A stretch of DNA of 48,322 bases from Pseudomonadota bacterium (GTDB lineage: Bacteria; Myxococcota_A; UBA9042): NCBI GenBank assembly GCA_005792545.1, contig SXRM01000388.1, positions 1 to 48,322 of the forward strand. The letters are read 5' to 3'. Each line of letters begins with the position of its first letter. The first letter of the stretch is position 1. Below the pieces are notes generated by a model that was given only the letters and a program-made list of their open reading frames with translations, had not been told where the DNA came from and made no database searches. Positions 1 through 9,022 of the stretch are shown piece by piece. Made by a program: the position numbers and the translations under genes.

Positions 1-502
1 CCTTGTATAGTTCACTGATTAGTTCGCCAGGTGTCACGGCGGGCCGCCGCAGATCACAGGTCTGCGGCAAACCAGTTGATCGCGGTAGGCATTATCTGTC
101 AACTGTTTCGGAGGTTAGCGATCTAGCGATCGCCCTGCGCGCACGCCTCCCAGACATCGACTTTTGCGTTGGTTGTCGTTCATCTTGATCTCCCTCGCAG
201 CCCCTAGCGGCCAGCCCATGGCAGCGTCGCGCTCGCCTTGTGTGCGCGCTCCGCCGCGGTAGCGGGCGTCGGGCTCCAGCGCGAAGCCTGCCGCCATTGG
301 GGCAATTGTGGTTGTTGTCCATGAATGTGCAAGCATCCCTGACAAGTACACGCAGTCACTCACAGATTTTTAGAATCTCACCGGTTGACGAAATCGTGAT
401 ATGCGGCGAACATTTTGCCACCGCGATTGCCGCACCGGCCACAGGCGCCGGGACCCAACAAGTAGTTCGCGGGGCTTACTGCACACAAACGGGGAGGATT
501 CC
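1..502. other. Upstream non-coding region
   Basis: No reading frame here looks like a gene: the short frames have arginine-rich, low-complexity translations typical of GC-rich shadow frames. The stretch from about 340 to 415 is visibly richer in A and T than its surroundings and probably holds the promoter of the lipoprotein gene that starts at 503, but I cannot pick a convincing -35/-10 pair. A ribosome binding site (GGGGAGGA, 491-498) precedes that gene. Confidence 0.5.
46..68. repeat. Perfect 8-bp inverted repeat
   Basis: GCCGCAGA (46-53) and TCTGCGGC (61-68) are exact reverse complements separated by 7 bases. There is no T-tract after it, so it is not a classical terminator. It could be an operator, or the 3' hairpin of a gene that ends outside the window. 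Confidence 0.4.
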
Positions 503-1522
503 GTGCGCTCACAATTTCGAACGACGTTTTGGACATCGCTGACGGTCGCCATCTCTGCACTCGCACTGGGCGGTTGCAAAAAAGAAGAGGCCAAGCCCGC
601 CGAGCCAAAAGCCGCAGAGGCCGCGAAGGAGGCGCCCAAAGAGGAGCCCAAAGAGGAGCCCAAGGCCGAACCGGCGCCCGAAGCGGCATCGCCGGCCGCC
701 GCGGCACCCGCTGCTGCGCCTGCACTGACCCTTTCTGAAGAAAAGGACAAAGAAATCCGCGCCAAACTCGAGACCGGCAAGGCGGAAGACTTGCTGTCTG
801 TGGCGCGTGAGACCTTCGACTACTTCAATGCGGCCAAAGCCAAGGCCGACAACAGCGGCTTTGAGGACGGTCAGCTGGCGCCCAAGTTGGCCGACGCGCT
901 CGTCAACAAGATGAAGGCCGCCGTCGTCGCTGGGGCCGATGCCGCCGCCAAACAGAAGCTCGTCGACGACTTTGCCGGCGTGTTGGGGCCGAACCTGTCG
1001 GGCGCCAAGACCAAGGTGCACATCGACTGGCTGTCGAATACCCCGGCGTGCGCGATTGTGGCCGGCAGCCCCGCTGCGGCGGATGCGGCGGCAGGCGCCT
1101 TTGCGGCGGTCGCCAAGGACGTCCACGGCGGCCTGCTCAGTTGCTTGTTCCAAAGCGGTCCGCAGATGGCCAACAGCTATTTCGGCATCGCCGACGACGC
1201 CAAGGCCAATACTGCGCGGCTCGGCAAGGCGCTCGCCGGTACCGCCGACCCGGTCGCGATCAAGGACCTGCTCGGCCGCGTGCCGATGTTCAATGTCGCT
1301 GCCGGCGTGGACGAGTTTGGCGATGCCGCCCTGGCCAAGTTCAATCCAGCGGACAAGGAAATTATCAGCAACCTGGGCCAGGTGCTGAAAATAGCGTGCA
1401 ACGTCAAGCAACTCGGCGACTACGCGGGCAAAGTGGGCGCGCTGCCCGATCCGCTCAAGGGCGAGCTCAAGCCGATCGCCGACGATCTGGTCAAAGTCGC
1501 GGGCGAGAGCTGCAAGAAGTAG
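503..1522 (+). CDS. Lipoprotein with charged Glu/Lys/Pro/Ala linker, unknown function
   Basis: A 339-residue protein with no recognised domain. The GTG at 503 is chosen because GGGGAGGA lies 4 bases before it and because it places a lipoprotein signal at the N-terminus: a basic start, a hydrophobic stretch (residues 9-21) and an LGGC lipobox with the acylated Cys at residue 25. Residues 26-70 form a low-complexity linker of repeated KEEP/AEP/AP units, which probably spans the periplasm or reaches away from the membrane. The rest (about 75-339) is predicted helical, with only a few Cys residues and a Cys near the C-terminus. It stands alone; the next gene is over 300 bases away, beyond a palindromic repeat cluster. 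Function unknown. Confidence 0.8.
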   Translation: MRSQFRTTFWTSLTVAISALALGGCKKEEAKPAEPKAAEAAKEAPKEEPKEEPKAEPAPEAASPAAAAPAAAPALTLSEEKDKEIRAKLETGKAEDLLSVARETFDYFNAAKAKADNSGFEDGQLAPKLADALVNKMKAAVVAGADAAAKQKLVDDFAGVLGPNLSGAKTKVHIDWLSNTPACAIVAGSPAAADAAAGAFAAVAKDVHGGLLSCLFQSGPQMANSYFGIADDAKANTARLGKALAGTADPVAIKDLLGRVPMFNVAAGVDEFGDAALAKFNPADKEIISNLGQVLKIACNVKQLGDYAGKVGALPDPLKGELKPIADDLVKVAGESCKK

Positions 1523-1864
1523 GGCAACAGTTCCTGAAATGGGGGCGATCGTTGGCATGGTACCCACCCGTCCTGAGTAATTACTGCCGGCGGCTGAAGC
1601 CGCGGCCTACGGGTGCAAAGCCTTGCCTCCGCAAGGCTAGATCATCACAAGCGAAAATTAGCCCGGCGCAGGCCGGGCTTGGCATAGCTAGCCTGCGGCT
1701 TTAGCCGCCAGGTCCAACCTGAACGCCATGCATATTCACCAGTTCCGCGCACCACGCCGTAGACCCCAAAGCGCGATCCGCACCCCAAGAAGTAGCCGAC
1801 GCTAGCCCGGCGCGCCCGCCCCTGGCACACTCGGCGGGCCGCCGGTTGCGGCATCAAAAGCCAC
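1523..1864. other. Intergenic region carrying palindromic repeats
   Basis: No gene is seen. The middle of this 342-base gap holds a REP-like inverted doublet (1589-1709) with two further hairpins inside it. The remainder, 1720-1864, is unremarkable and should include the promoter of the lipoprotein starting at 1865. Confidence 0.6.
1589..1709. repeat. REP-like palindromic doublet with internal hairpins
   Basis: Two 20-base arms, 1589-1608 and 1690-1709, face each other as inverted copies (17 of 20 match). Each arm is itself near-palindromic around GGCGGCTnAAGCCGC. Between them lie two perfect hairpins: AGCCTTGC/GCAAGGCT (1619-1626 with 1631-1638) and AGCCCGG/CCGGGCT (1660-1666 with 1673-1679). 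This matches the layout of REP doublets (BIMEs) mobilised by REP-associated Y1 transposases. No such transposase is in the window. It may also terminate transcription from the upstream lipoprotein gene. Confidence 0.65.
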
Positions 1865-2749
1865 GTGCCCATCGACCATAATCGCTCCACCGCGGTCCTG
1901 ACCGGTCTGCTGCTGTGCACACTTGCAGCTGGATGTCGCCCGGGTCTCGACGACCCCGCAGCCGCGCTACCCGTGCCCAAGTCGCTGCCCGCGTTCGCCG
2001 AGCTGCCAGATCCAGCCGCTACCTGGGCACAGTCTCAGAGCCAGCTGGCCGAAGCCCGCCAGGCTTTGCGCGCCGGCAAAGAGACGGAGGCCTTGCAAGG
2101 CCTGACCCTGGCGCTCACGACCTGCCCAGCCGACACCGAAGCGCGCTTGGAACTGGCCCGCTATTTCGCCCAGCGCGGCCGTTCGTCGGTGGCGCTGACC
2201 CTGTTCAAGCCCGCCCGGGCCGTCATGGCCACTTGCGGTGCGTGTCTGGACCTGTTGCAGCGGGCGGCGGCGGATCCAGCCTTCTTTCATCTGCGCAAGA
2301 CCGAAGAGGGCGCCGCGCTGTTCGCCGGACTGCCCAAGCAGCCGCTGCCCTGGCGCAAGTGGGCGACGGACGCGGCTGGCGCGCTGCAGGCTGGCGATCC
2401 GAATCGCCTGTTGCCGTTCATTCACGCTGCGTTTCCGTACGACTTACTGCGCAGTTGTCCGACGTGCAAGAACGCTGTTGCCCAGCAAGTGCAGCGGCGC
2501 ACGCTGTCCGGCCCGCTGGCCGCCGGTAAGCTCGCGCAGCGCTTCGACACTGCGCATCCCGAGGCGGGCGGCGTGCCGCTGGGCGTCCCCGGCGATCCGA
2601 CGTGCACGGCAGGTTGCTGTGAGTGGCAGGCCAGCGCGCCCCCAGCCGAAAAGAGCGTTCAGCTACAGCGGCTGTGTTTTTGGCCGGTGACGCCCGAGCG
2701 CGCGGCGCTCACCTCGATCGCACTGCGCTACGGCGCTACTGACGAATAG
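1865..2749 (+). CDS. TPR-like lipoprotein
   Basis: A 294-residue protein with a lipoprotein signal: a hydrophobic stretch (residues 9-21) and LAAGC, with the lipidated Cys at residue 24. The GTG at 1865 is used because it gives a complete signal; no strong ribosome binding site is visible. Residues about 53-125 read as tetratricopeptide-like helices (alternating small and hydrophobic positions, with phrases such as EARQALRAGKETEALQGL), suggesting a protein-protein scaffold. The second half has paired cysteines (CGAC, CPTC, CTAGCC) that could form disulfides in the periplasm. It converges on mogA with a 14-base gap. The specific role is unknown. Confidence 0.75.
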   Translation: MPIDHNRSTAVLTGLLLCTLAAGCRPGLDDPAAALPVPKSLPAFAELPDPAATWAQSQSQLAEARQALRAGKETEALQGLTLALTTCPADTEARLELARYFAQRGRSSVALTLFKPARAVMATCGACLDLLQRAAADPAFFHLRKTEEGAALFAGLPKQPLPWRKWATDAAGALQAGDPNRLLPFIHAAFPYDLLRSCPTCKNAVAQQVQRRTLSGPLAAGKLAQRFDTAHPEAGGVPLGVPGDPTCTAGCCEWQASAPPAEKSVQLQRLCFWPVTPERAALTSIALRYGATDE

Positions 2750-2763
2750 GCAAGGGCAGGGCG

Positions 2764-3306
2764 CTATGCCTTGGGCCGGAAAGCGGCAACTCGGGCAGCG
2801 TCGGTCTCCAAGAACGGCCCACCGATGAGGTCGATGCAGTAGGGCACGGCTGGCATCACGGCGTCCAGGCACTCGGCGATTGCCTTGGGCTTACCGGGTA
2901 GGTTGATGACCAGCGCTCGGCCACGCACGCCTGCGATCTGCCGCGACAGGATCGCGGTCGGCACCCAGCGCAAGCTGGCCGCGCGCATCTGCTCGCCAAA
3001 ACCGTCGAGTTCCTTGTCGAGGATCGCCCGCGTCGCTTCCGGCGTTACGTCGCGCAAGGCCGGTCCGGTGCCGCCCGTCGTCACCACCAGGCAACAGCCG
3101 GCGTCGTCGCAGAGCTCACGCAGCGTCGCCTCAATTAGCGGCTGTTCATCGGCGATGAGCCGCGCCACCGGCTCAAAGGGCGTGGTCAGCGTTTCACGAA
3201 AATAGGCCAGAATGGCCGGACCGCCGCGGTCTTCGTACACGCCCTGGCTGGCGCGATCGCTCACGGTGACAATGCCGATGCGGACGGCTCGCAGCGAGTC
3301 GGTCAT
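2764..3306 (-). CDS. mogA: Molybdopterin adenylyltransferase (MogA/MoaB family)
   Basis: A 180-residue cytosolic enzyme of the MogA/MoaB family, which activates molybdopterin by adenylylation before molybdenum insertion. Visible family motifs are SDRASQGVYEDRGGP (16-30), the TTGGTG loop (76-81), a conserved Asp followed by TPE (86-90) and LPGKP (136-140), all in the expected order. The full-length match is closer to MogA than to the longer MoeA. The ATG at 3306 is supported by AGGAG 8 bases upstream; a further-upstream start would overlap metG. It lies 13 bases after metG on the same strand and is probably cotranscribed. No other molybdenum cofactor genes are in the window. Confidence 0.92.
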   Translation of the reverse strand: MTDSLRAVRIGIVTVSDRASQGVYEDRGGPAILAYFRETLTTPFEPVARLIADEQPLIEATLRELCDDAGCCLVVTTGGTGPALRDVTPEATRAILDKELDGFGEQMRAASLRWVPTAILSRQIAGVRGRALVINLPGKPKAIAECLDAVMPAVPYCIDLIGGPFLETDAARVAAFRPKA

Positions 3307-3319
3307 CGATAACTCCTGA

Positions 3320-5419
3320 TCAGCGTACGCCGGCACCTGGATTGACCGGCCGCGCCGGCTGCACCAGCACCCGCCGGCCGAGCGCGTCTTCGCTCACCAG
3401 CACCATGCCGTGGCTCTGCAAACCCATCATCTTGCGCGGCGCGAGGTTGGCCAGCACCAGCACCTGCTGGCCGACCAGTTCGCCTGCACCAAACGACTCG
3501 GCGATGCCCGACAGGATCTGGCGCGGCGCTGCCTCGCCCAGGTCGACCAGCAACCGCAGCAGCTTGCTCGACTTCGGCACTGGCTCAGCCAACGTGACGG
3601 TGCCGACCCGCACGTCGAGCGCCCCGAATTGGTCGATGCTGACGTCGGGCCGAACCGCTTCGACTTTGACCAGCACTTCCGGCGGTGGAGCCAGCGATTC
3701 CGCCACTGGTGGCGTGGCGCTCGCAGGCGGCTGGACTTGCGTTGCCAGGGCGGGCGCAACGGCCGGCTCGTATTTTGCGAACAACGGAGCGCCCCCCGCC
3801 ACCGGGCTATCGGGCGCCAACTGGCCCCAGCGCAGGTCGGGCAGGGCAATCAAGGTCTCGCCCGCGCCGATGCGCCGCAGAATCTCGGGTGCACTGGCCG
3901 GCAAAATCGGTTGCAAAAGCGTCGCCGCAATGCGTAGGCCCTCAAGCGCGCAGTACAGCGTCTGCGCCGCCGCCGCCGGGTTGTCGCGCACGGTCCGAAA
4001 CGGCGCGTCGTGCTGGATGAGCTCGTTCAGGCGCCCAACCAGCGCCAGACCATCGGCCGCCAACCGGTGCAGGCGAAAGCTGCGGATCGTCACCGTCGCC
4101 GGCGCCAGGCGATCGCCGGTCCACACCGGATCGGCCACGTCTGCCGCTGTCGCCGGTCGCAGCAAGAGCTCGGCCACTTCGCGTACCGCCTTTTGGGCGG
4201 GCGTCGTCGGCTCACTGCCCGAGGGTGGGGGCACGCGACCCCCAAACCACTTCTCCACCAGGGCCACCGTGCGCTGGACCAGGTTGCCGAGGTCATTGGC
4301 CAACTCGACGTTGTTCCTGCGCAACACGGCTTCTTCGCTGAAGTTGGCGTCCAGGCCGACCACCATCTCGCGCAACACGAACCAGCGCAGCACTTCTGGC
4401 CCCATGCGCTCGGCCAGACCCAAAGGGCTCACGACATTGCCCAGCGATTTCGACATCTTGGTGTTGTCGACCAGAAACCAGCCGGTCGCCACAAACCGTC
4501 GCGGCAGCCACGCATCGATCGGCCGGTCGAAGGCCTGCGCCAGCCCCATCAACATCGTCGGCCAGTACACCGCGTGGGTCGTCAGGATGTCCTTGCCCAG
4601 AAAGTGCGCGACGTGCGGCCACCAGCCATCAAAGTTGCCGTCGCCAGCCAGCCGCGGCTCCGGCCATTGGGCACCGTCGGTTGGCGGATCGGCATCCAAG
4701 AAACCGACGGCAGTCGCGTAGTTGAGCAACGCGTCGAACCAAACGTACGTCACGTAGTCCGGGTCGAACGGCAGTTCGATGCCCCAGGATAGCCGCGACT
4801 TCGGCCGTGAGATGCACAAGTCCTGCAGCGGCTTGTCCAAAAAGCCGAGCACTTCGTTGGCGCGACTCGCCGGGTGGATGGCAATGGCGCCGCTTTGGAT
4901 GGCCTCGCGCAGCGGCTGCTGGAACTGGCCCATCAAGAAGAACCAGTTTTTCTCTTTGAGGCGCACCACCTGGCGGCCGCAAGTGGGGCAATTGCCGCCA
5001 GCAAGCTCTTTTTCCGTCCAGAACCGCTCGTCGGGTACGCAATACCAGCCCTCGAACTCGCGTGGCACCACCAGGCCTCGTTCGTACAGGCGAGCCAGGG
5101 CGCGCTGCACCACAGCCTTGTGCCTTGGCTCTGTCGTGCGAATGAACTGGTCCGGCGCGCACAGCAGCTGCGGCCACAGCGACTTGAAGGCCGCGTGCAG
5201 CTCGTCGCAGTGGGCCTGGGGGTCGATGCCGCGCTTTGCCGCCGCCTCCTGCACTTTCTGGCCGTGCTCGTCGGTGCCCGTCAAGAAGTACGTCTCGTCG
5301 CCCAGCAAGCGATGGGCCCGCACTGCCACGTCGGCCAGGATCGTGCAGTACGCGTGGCCGATGTGCGGCTTGTCGTTGACGTAGTAGATGGGCGTGGTGA
5401 CGTAGAAGCGCTGGGGCAT
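3320..5419 (-). CDS. metG: Methionyl-tRNA synthetase with C-terminal tRNA-binding domain
   Basis: A 699-residue class I aminoacyl-tRNA synthetase that charges tRNA-Met. The HIGH motif is at residues 19-22 and KMSKS at 321-325. The connective-peptide zinc region shows Cys127, then Cys144 and Cys147, but the position that would complete the first Cys pair is Asp130. The anticodon-binding helical domain follows, then an Ala/Pro-rich linker (about 555-590), then an EMAP-II/Arc1p-type tRNA-binding domain (about 595-699; FGALDVRVGTV). The ATG at 5419 is chosen because the protein then begins MPQRFYVTTPIYY, standard for the family. It is transcribed with mogA downstream and divergently from the exporter gene at 5551. 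Confidence 0.97.
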   Translation of the reverse strand: MPQRFYVTTPIYYVNDKPHIGHAYCTILADVAVRAHRLLGDETYFLTGTDEHGQKVQEAAAKRGIDPQAHCDELHAAFKSLWPQLLCAPDQFIRTTEPRHKAVVQRALARLYERGLVVPREFEGWYCVPDERFWTEKELAGGNCPTCGRQVVRLKEKNWFFLMGQFQQPLREAIQSGAIAIHPASRANEVLGFLDKPLQDLCISRPKSRLSWGIELPFDPDYVTYVWFDALLNYATAVGFLDADPPTDGAQWPEPRLAGDGNFDGWWPHVAHFLGKDILTTHAVYWPTMLMGLAQAFDRPIDAWLPRRFVATGWFLVDNTKMSKSLGNVVSPLGLAERMGPEVLRWFVLREMVVGLDANFSEEAVLRRNNVELANDLGNLVQRTVALVEKWFGGRVPPPSGSEPTTPAQKAVREVAELLLRPATAADVADPVWTGDRLAPATVTIRSFRLHRLAADGLALVGRLNELIQHDAPFRTVRDNPAAAAQTLYCALEGLRIAATLLQPILPASAPEILRRIGAGETLIALPDLRWGQLAPDSPVAGGAPLFAKYEPAVAPALATQVQPPASATPPVAESLAPPPEVLVKVEAVRPDVSIDQFGALDVRVGTVTLAEPVPKSSKLLRLLVDLGEAAPRQILSGIAESFGAGELVGQQVLVLANLAPRKMMGLQSHGMVLVSEDALGRRVLVQPARPVNPGAGVR

Positions 5420-5550
5420 GCAGAACACGCGCCGACCGCGCGGCGAACGGCAAGCGTAGCACGGCATTGCGGGCGCGGCGATGCGGCGACACCGCTGCGC
5501 ACTGCCCCCAATTTGACGCCCTGCCTCAACGCGTGCCCCAATGGCCCTCC

Positions 5551-8166
5551 ATGATGCACGCCGCCACGCCGACCCTGACCGAACGCCTGGCCCGCAGCTA
5601 CGCCCGCTTGGCGGTGCGCAGGCCGTTTGCCGTCCTTGCCGTTGCCCTGACGCTCGCCGGCACCTGCGGCTGGTACGGCAGTTCGATCCAGATTCGCAGC
5701 GACCTCGCCGACCTGTTCCCCGAGAGCACGCCGGCCGTGCAAGTGGCCAAGCTGGCGCAGCAGACGCTCAAGTCCGCGGCGCAGCTGACGCTGATGTTCG
5801 GCAGCCCGGACCGCACCAAGAATCGGGCGCTGGCCGGCAAGGTGTGCGACGCGGTCAAGGCGTGGCCGGAAGTGGCGGCCCTGGACTGCCGGCGCGAGGT
5901 CGAGTTTTTCCGCAACAACGGCGCGCTGTTCCTCAGCGTCGGCGAGCTGGAGAAGGTCGATCGCGATGTGGCCGAGGCGGTCCGCAAAGCCACCGAAAAG
6001 CAGCTGGTCGACGACGCGTTGACCGAAGGGTTGGACGACCCGCCGACGCCGACCGCAGCAGCGCCCGCCGCAACCGCCAGCGATGGCGCAGAAGACGCAT
6101 CGCCGGCAGGAGCCAACCGCTTTGCGCTGCCTACCGACGACGACTTGAAAAAGCGCTTTGCGGCCGACGACATCCGCGAGTGGGACGAGAGCGCCGACGG
6201 CACCGCCCTGGCAGTGCGCATCTTTCCGACCATCGCCCAAAGCGACGTCGACAAGTCAGCGGCGTTCGTCCAGCGGCTGCGCGACACCGTCGACCGCCTC
6301 AAGGCCGAAGTCAACCCGACCGCGACCGTGGCCATGTCAGGCGATTACGCCGAGATGTCCGCCGAAATCAGCAGCATCAAAAGCGGGCTGGTGGTCACTT
6401 CGACGCTGGCCTTGCTGGTCATCGCGGCGATTCAAGTCCTGCACTTTCGGCGTTTTCGCGCGCTGCTGCTGATGACCGTGCCGCTGTTGGCCAGTAGCGC
6501 GCTGACGCTCGCCTTTGCCAAGGGCACGCTCGGATACCTCAACGTCATCACGGCATTCATATTTTCCATGCTTTTCGGCATGGGCAACGACTTCAACGTC
6601 TACACGCTCAGCCGCTACAACGAAGAGCGGGCGGCCGGGCGGACCACGGCAGAGGCCGTCGAAGAGACCGCGGCCGGCATGGTGCGCTCGCTCCACCAGG
6701 CAGCGTTGACGACCTCGGTGGCGTTTTTTGCGCTGACGGTGTTGGAGTTCCGCGGGTTTTCCCAGTTCGGGCTCATCGCCGGGGTCGGCGTCGAATTGGC
6801 GCTGCTGTGCACGCTCAGTCTGTTTCCGCCGATGATCGTTGCGCTGGATCGCCTGTGGCCTGACCGCGCCGTGTCCGAGGCCCAAGCCGCGGGCTCTCGG
6901 TGGATGGGCGCGGTTGCCGAGCCGCGGTTTGCCAAGGTCTTTTTGGCCGCGATGGGATTGCTGACGCTCGGGTCGTTTTTCGTTGCCCGCAACTACGCGT
7001 TTGAGACTGACTTTCGCAAGTTGCGCACGGTGGCCTCCAAACGCGCGCCGGACCCGGTGCAGGCGGCAAGTCCGGAGGCAGTGCGCAAGCGTCAGGTGCA
7101 GCTGCTCGAAGAGAAAGTCCGCGCCGAAAGCGCTGGGCGCACCGGCTCGCCGATCGTGGTGGTGGCCGACTCCGTCGACGACGCCCGCCACATCCACGCG
7201 CAACTGGAGGCCCACAAGGCCGCCTGGCACCGCGTACGCTACTTCGTCTCCATCCACAGCTTCGTGGCCAAGGACCAGGAGCAGAAGCTGCCGATCATCG
7301 AACGCATCGCCAAGCGCCTGCGCGACAAGCGCGACGCCTTGACCGGCAAAGACGCCGACGACGCCGATCGCGCGTTGGAGCTGCTCAAGGCCCACCGCTA
7401 TGGGCCCGACGATCTGCCCGACTTCGTGCGCAAGCGGTTCCTCGACAAAAGCGACCACGTCGGCCGGTTCGTGCTCATCTACGCCCGCGGTAACCTCGCA
7501 GAAGCCAACTCGATCCGCGAAGTGACCAACCAGGTCGGCCAGTTCAAAGTGCCGGACGGCAAGGGCGGCGAACGCCTCTACCGCAGCACGGCCAGCTTCT
7601 TCATCCTGGCTGAGGCCGACGACATCGTGCGCAAAGAGGGGCCGATCGCGGTGCTGCTGGCCGCGCTGGCTGTGTTCGCGGTCATCCTGTGGCATTTTCG
7701 TAACTTGCGGCTTTGCCTGTACTCGTTTGCGCCACTCGCCGCCGCCTTTGTCGTGTTTCTGGCCATGGCGCACAGCCTGGACCAGGCGATGACGCTGTTT
7801 GGCCGCGACTTTGGCCTTGCCGATCTGCCCGGGCTGTCGCTGAACCTGTTTTCGGTCACGACGCTGCCCGGCATCCTGGGAATCGGCATCGACGGCACTA
7901 CCCACATCCTGCATCGGTGGTACGAAGAGGGCGAAAAGGCCGACGTGCGGGTGATTGTGCAGCAAGTTGGCGGCGCGGCCTGGATCGCGCTACTGACCAC
8001 GACCGTCGGCTTTGCCACCCTGATGTTTCAAGACAACCGCGGCATGCAGACCATCGGCGCCATGGCCACGCTTGGGCTATTTTCGGTGTGTCTGTTGGCC
8101 AATCTCATCGCTGGGGCGCTGCTGGCGGTGTGGCCGCCCAAGCGTTCTGCGACTAGCGACCCGTAA
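5551..8166 (+). CDS. RND/MMPL-family inner-membrane exporter
   Basis: An 871-residue RND-superfamily transporter of the MMPL/hopanoid-exporter style. It has the twofold layout: TM1 (about residues 22-42), a large periplasmic loop (43-275), a membrane block (278-450) with the GMGNDF motif (about 343-348) in its TM4 region, then TM7 (about 460-480), a second large loop and a second block (690-865) with GIGIDGTTHILHR (about 777). The acidic residues in those motifs are where RND pumps relay protons. Substrates of this branch are usually lipids or hydrophobic molecules, but the substrate here is unknown. An ATG pair is present at 5551/5554; no clear ribosome binding site is seen. The 3' end overlaps the converging enoyl-CoA hydratase gene by 14 bases. 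Confidence 0.88.
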   Translation: MMHAATPTLTERLARSYARLAVRRPFAVLAVALTLAGTCGWYGSSIQIRSDLADLFPESTPAVQVAKLAQQTLKSAAQLTLMFGSPDRTKNRALAGKVCDAVKAWPEVAALDCRREVEFFRNNGALFLSVGELEKVDRDVAEAVRKATEKQLVDDALTEGLDDPPTPTAAAPAATASDGAEDASPAGANRFALPTDDDLKKRFAADDIREWDESADGTALAVRIFPTIAQSDVDKSAAFVQRLRDTVDRLKAEVNPTATVAMSGDYAEMSAEISSIKSGLVVTSTLALLVIAAIQVLHFRRFRALLLMTVPLLASSALTLAFAKGTLGYLNVITAFIFSMLFGMGNDFNVYTLSRYNEERAAGRTTAEAVEETAAGMVRSLHQAALTTSVAFFALTVLEFRGFSQFGLIAGVGVELALLCTLSLFPPMIVALDRLWPDRAVSEAQAAGSRWMGAVAEPRFAKVFLAAMGLLTLGSFFVARNYAFETDFRKLRTVASKRAPDPVQAASPEAVRKRQVQLLEEKVRAESAGRTGSPIVVVADSVDDARHIHAQLEAHKAAWHRVRYFVSIHSFVAKDQEQKLPIIERIAKRLRDKRDALTGKDADDADRALELLKAHRYGPDDLPDFVRKRFLDKSDHVGRFVLIYARGNLAEANSIREVTNQVGQFKVPDGKGGERLYRSTASFFILAEADDIVRKEGPIAVLLAALAVFAVILWHFRNLRLCLYSFAPLAAAFVVFLAMAHSLDQAMTLFGRDFGLADLPGLSLNLFSVTTLPGILGIGIDGTTHILHRWYEEGEKADVRVIVQQVGGAAWIALLTTTVGFATLMFQDNRGMQTIGAMATLGLFSVCLLANLIAGALLAVWPPKRSATSDP

Positions 8167-8956
8167 ACGCTGCTGGCCGCTTGGCCACGAACGCCGCCAT
8201 CCCTTCGCGTTGATCGGCCGTCGCAAAGCACGCAGCGAACGCGTGGGCTTCGGTCTCGATCGCGGCATCCAATGGCAGATCGGCACCCTGAGCCAGCACC
8301 CGTTTGGCTGCGGCGACGGCGAGCGGTCCACGGTTGGCAATGCGCTTGCCGAGCTCGATGGCCTTGGTCAGCAGTTCTTCGGGCGGGTGGACTTCTTGGA
8401 CGACGCCATAGCGCAAGGCGTCGTCGGCGCCAAACACATCACCCGACAGCACCCACCGTCGCGCGGCGTGGACACCGATGATGCGCAATAGGCGCTGGGT
8501 GCCGCCAAATCCGGGGATGACACCCAGCGTCACTTCGGGCAGGCCCAGCTTGGCCTTGCTCGACGCCAGCACGATGTCGCAGGCCAGCGCCAGCTCGCAG
8601 CCGCCGCCCAGCGCAAAACCATTGACGGCGGCGATGACCGGCTGCGGCATGCGCGCAATCTGCTGCGCCACGGCGCCACCCGACCGCGCGAACGCCAGCG
8701 CCTCGTCGGGGCTCATCGTCTGCATCGCCGCGATGTCCGCGCCGGCAACAAAGGCCTTTTCGCCCGCGCCGGTGACGATGACCGCGCGAATCGCCGCGTC
8801 GCCAGCGACTTCGACCAGGCGATCGCGCAGCGCGCTCAGCAGCTCGGCATTGAGCGCGTTGAGCGCCGCAGGCCGATTGAGAGTCAGCACGGCGACCGGA
8901 CCTTGGTCGTCGCGCAGCACCAGCGCGGGGGCTGGCTGCACGGATTCGCTTGTCAT
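8153..8956 (-). CDS. Enoyl-CoA hydratase/isomerase (crotonase family)
   Basis: A 267-residue crotonase-fold enzyme. Both catalytic glutamates of true enoyl-CoA hydratases are present: Glu121 in GGGCELALACD and Glu141 in LPEVTLGVIPGFGGTQRL. The CoA-binding oxyanion-hole segment AFVAGADIAAM (68-78) is intact. It probably hydrates trans-2-enoyl-CoA in fatty-acid beta-oxidation or a related CoA pathway; substrate chain length cannot be read. The ATG at 8956 gives the expected N-terminus. It has no pathway partner nearby and overlaps the exporter gene tail-to-tail. Confidence 0.93.
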   Translation of the reverse strand: MTSESVQPAPALVLRDDQGPVAVLTLNRPAALNALNAELLSALRDRLVEVAGDAAIRAVIVTGAGEKAFVAGADIAAMQTMSPDEALAFARSGGAVAQQIARMPQPVIAAVNGFALGGGCELALACDIVLASSKAKLGLPEVTLGVIPGFGGTQRLLRIIGVHAARRWVLSGDVFGADDALRYGVVQEVHPPEELLTKAIELGKRIANRGPLAVAAAKRVLAQGADLPLDAAIETEAHAFAACFATADQREGMAAFVAKRPAAFTGR

Positions 8957-9022
8957 GGTGTCACCGCGCCACCGGCGCCAATGGATTGCGGCCGGCGGCG
9001 AAAGCGGAACGAAGACCGGGTG

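Noticed and set aside
385-414. TTGACG ... AACATT promoter before the first lipoprotein gene
   Set aside because: The -35 is good, but the -10 matches the consensus at only three positions. Kept only as an AT-rich region.
6337-7965. 542-codon minus-strand open frame opposite the exporter
   Set aside because: The plus frame has transmembrane segments and RND motifs; the minus translation has none.
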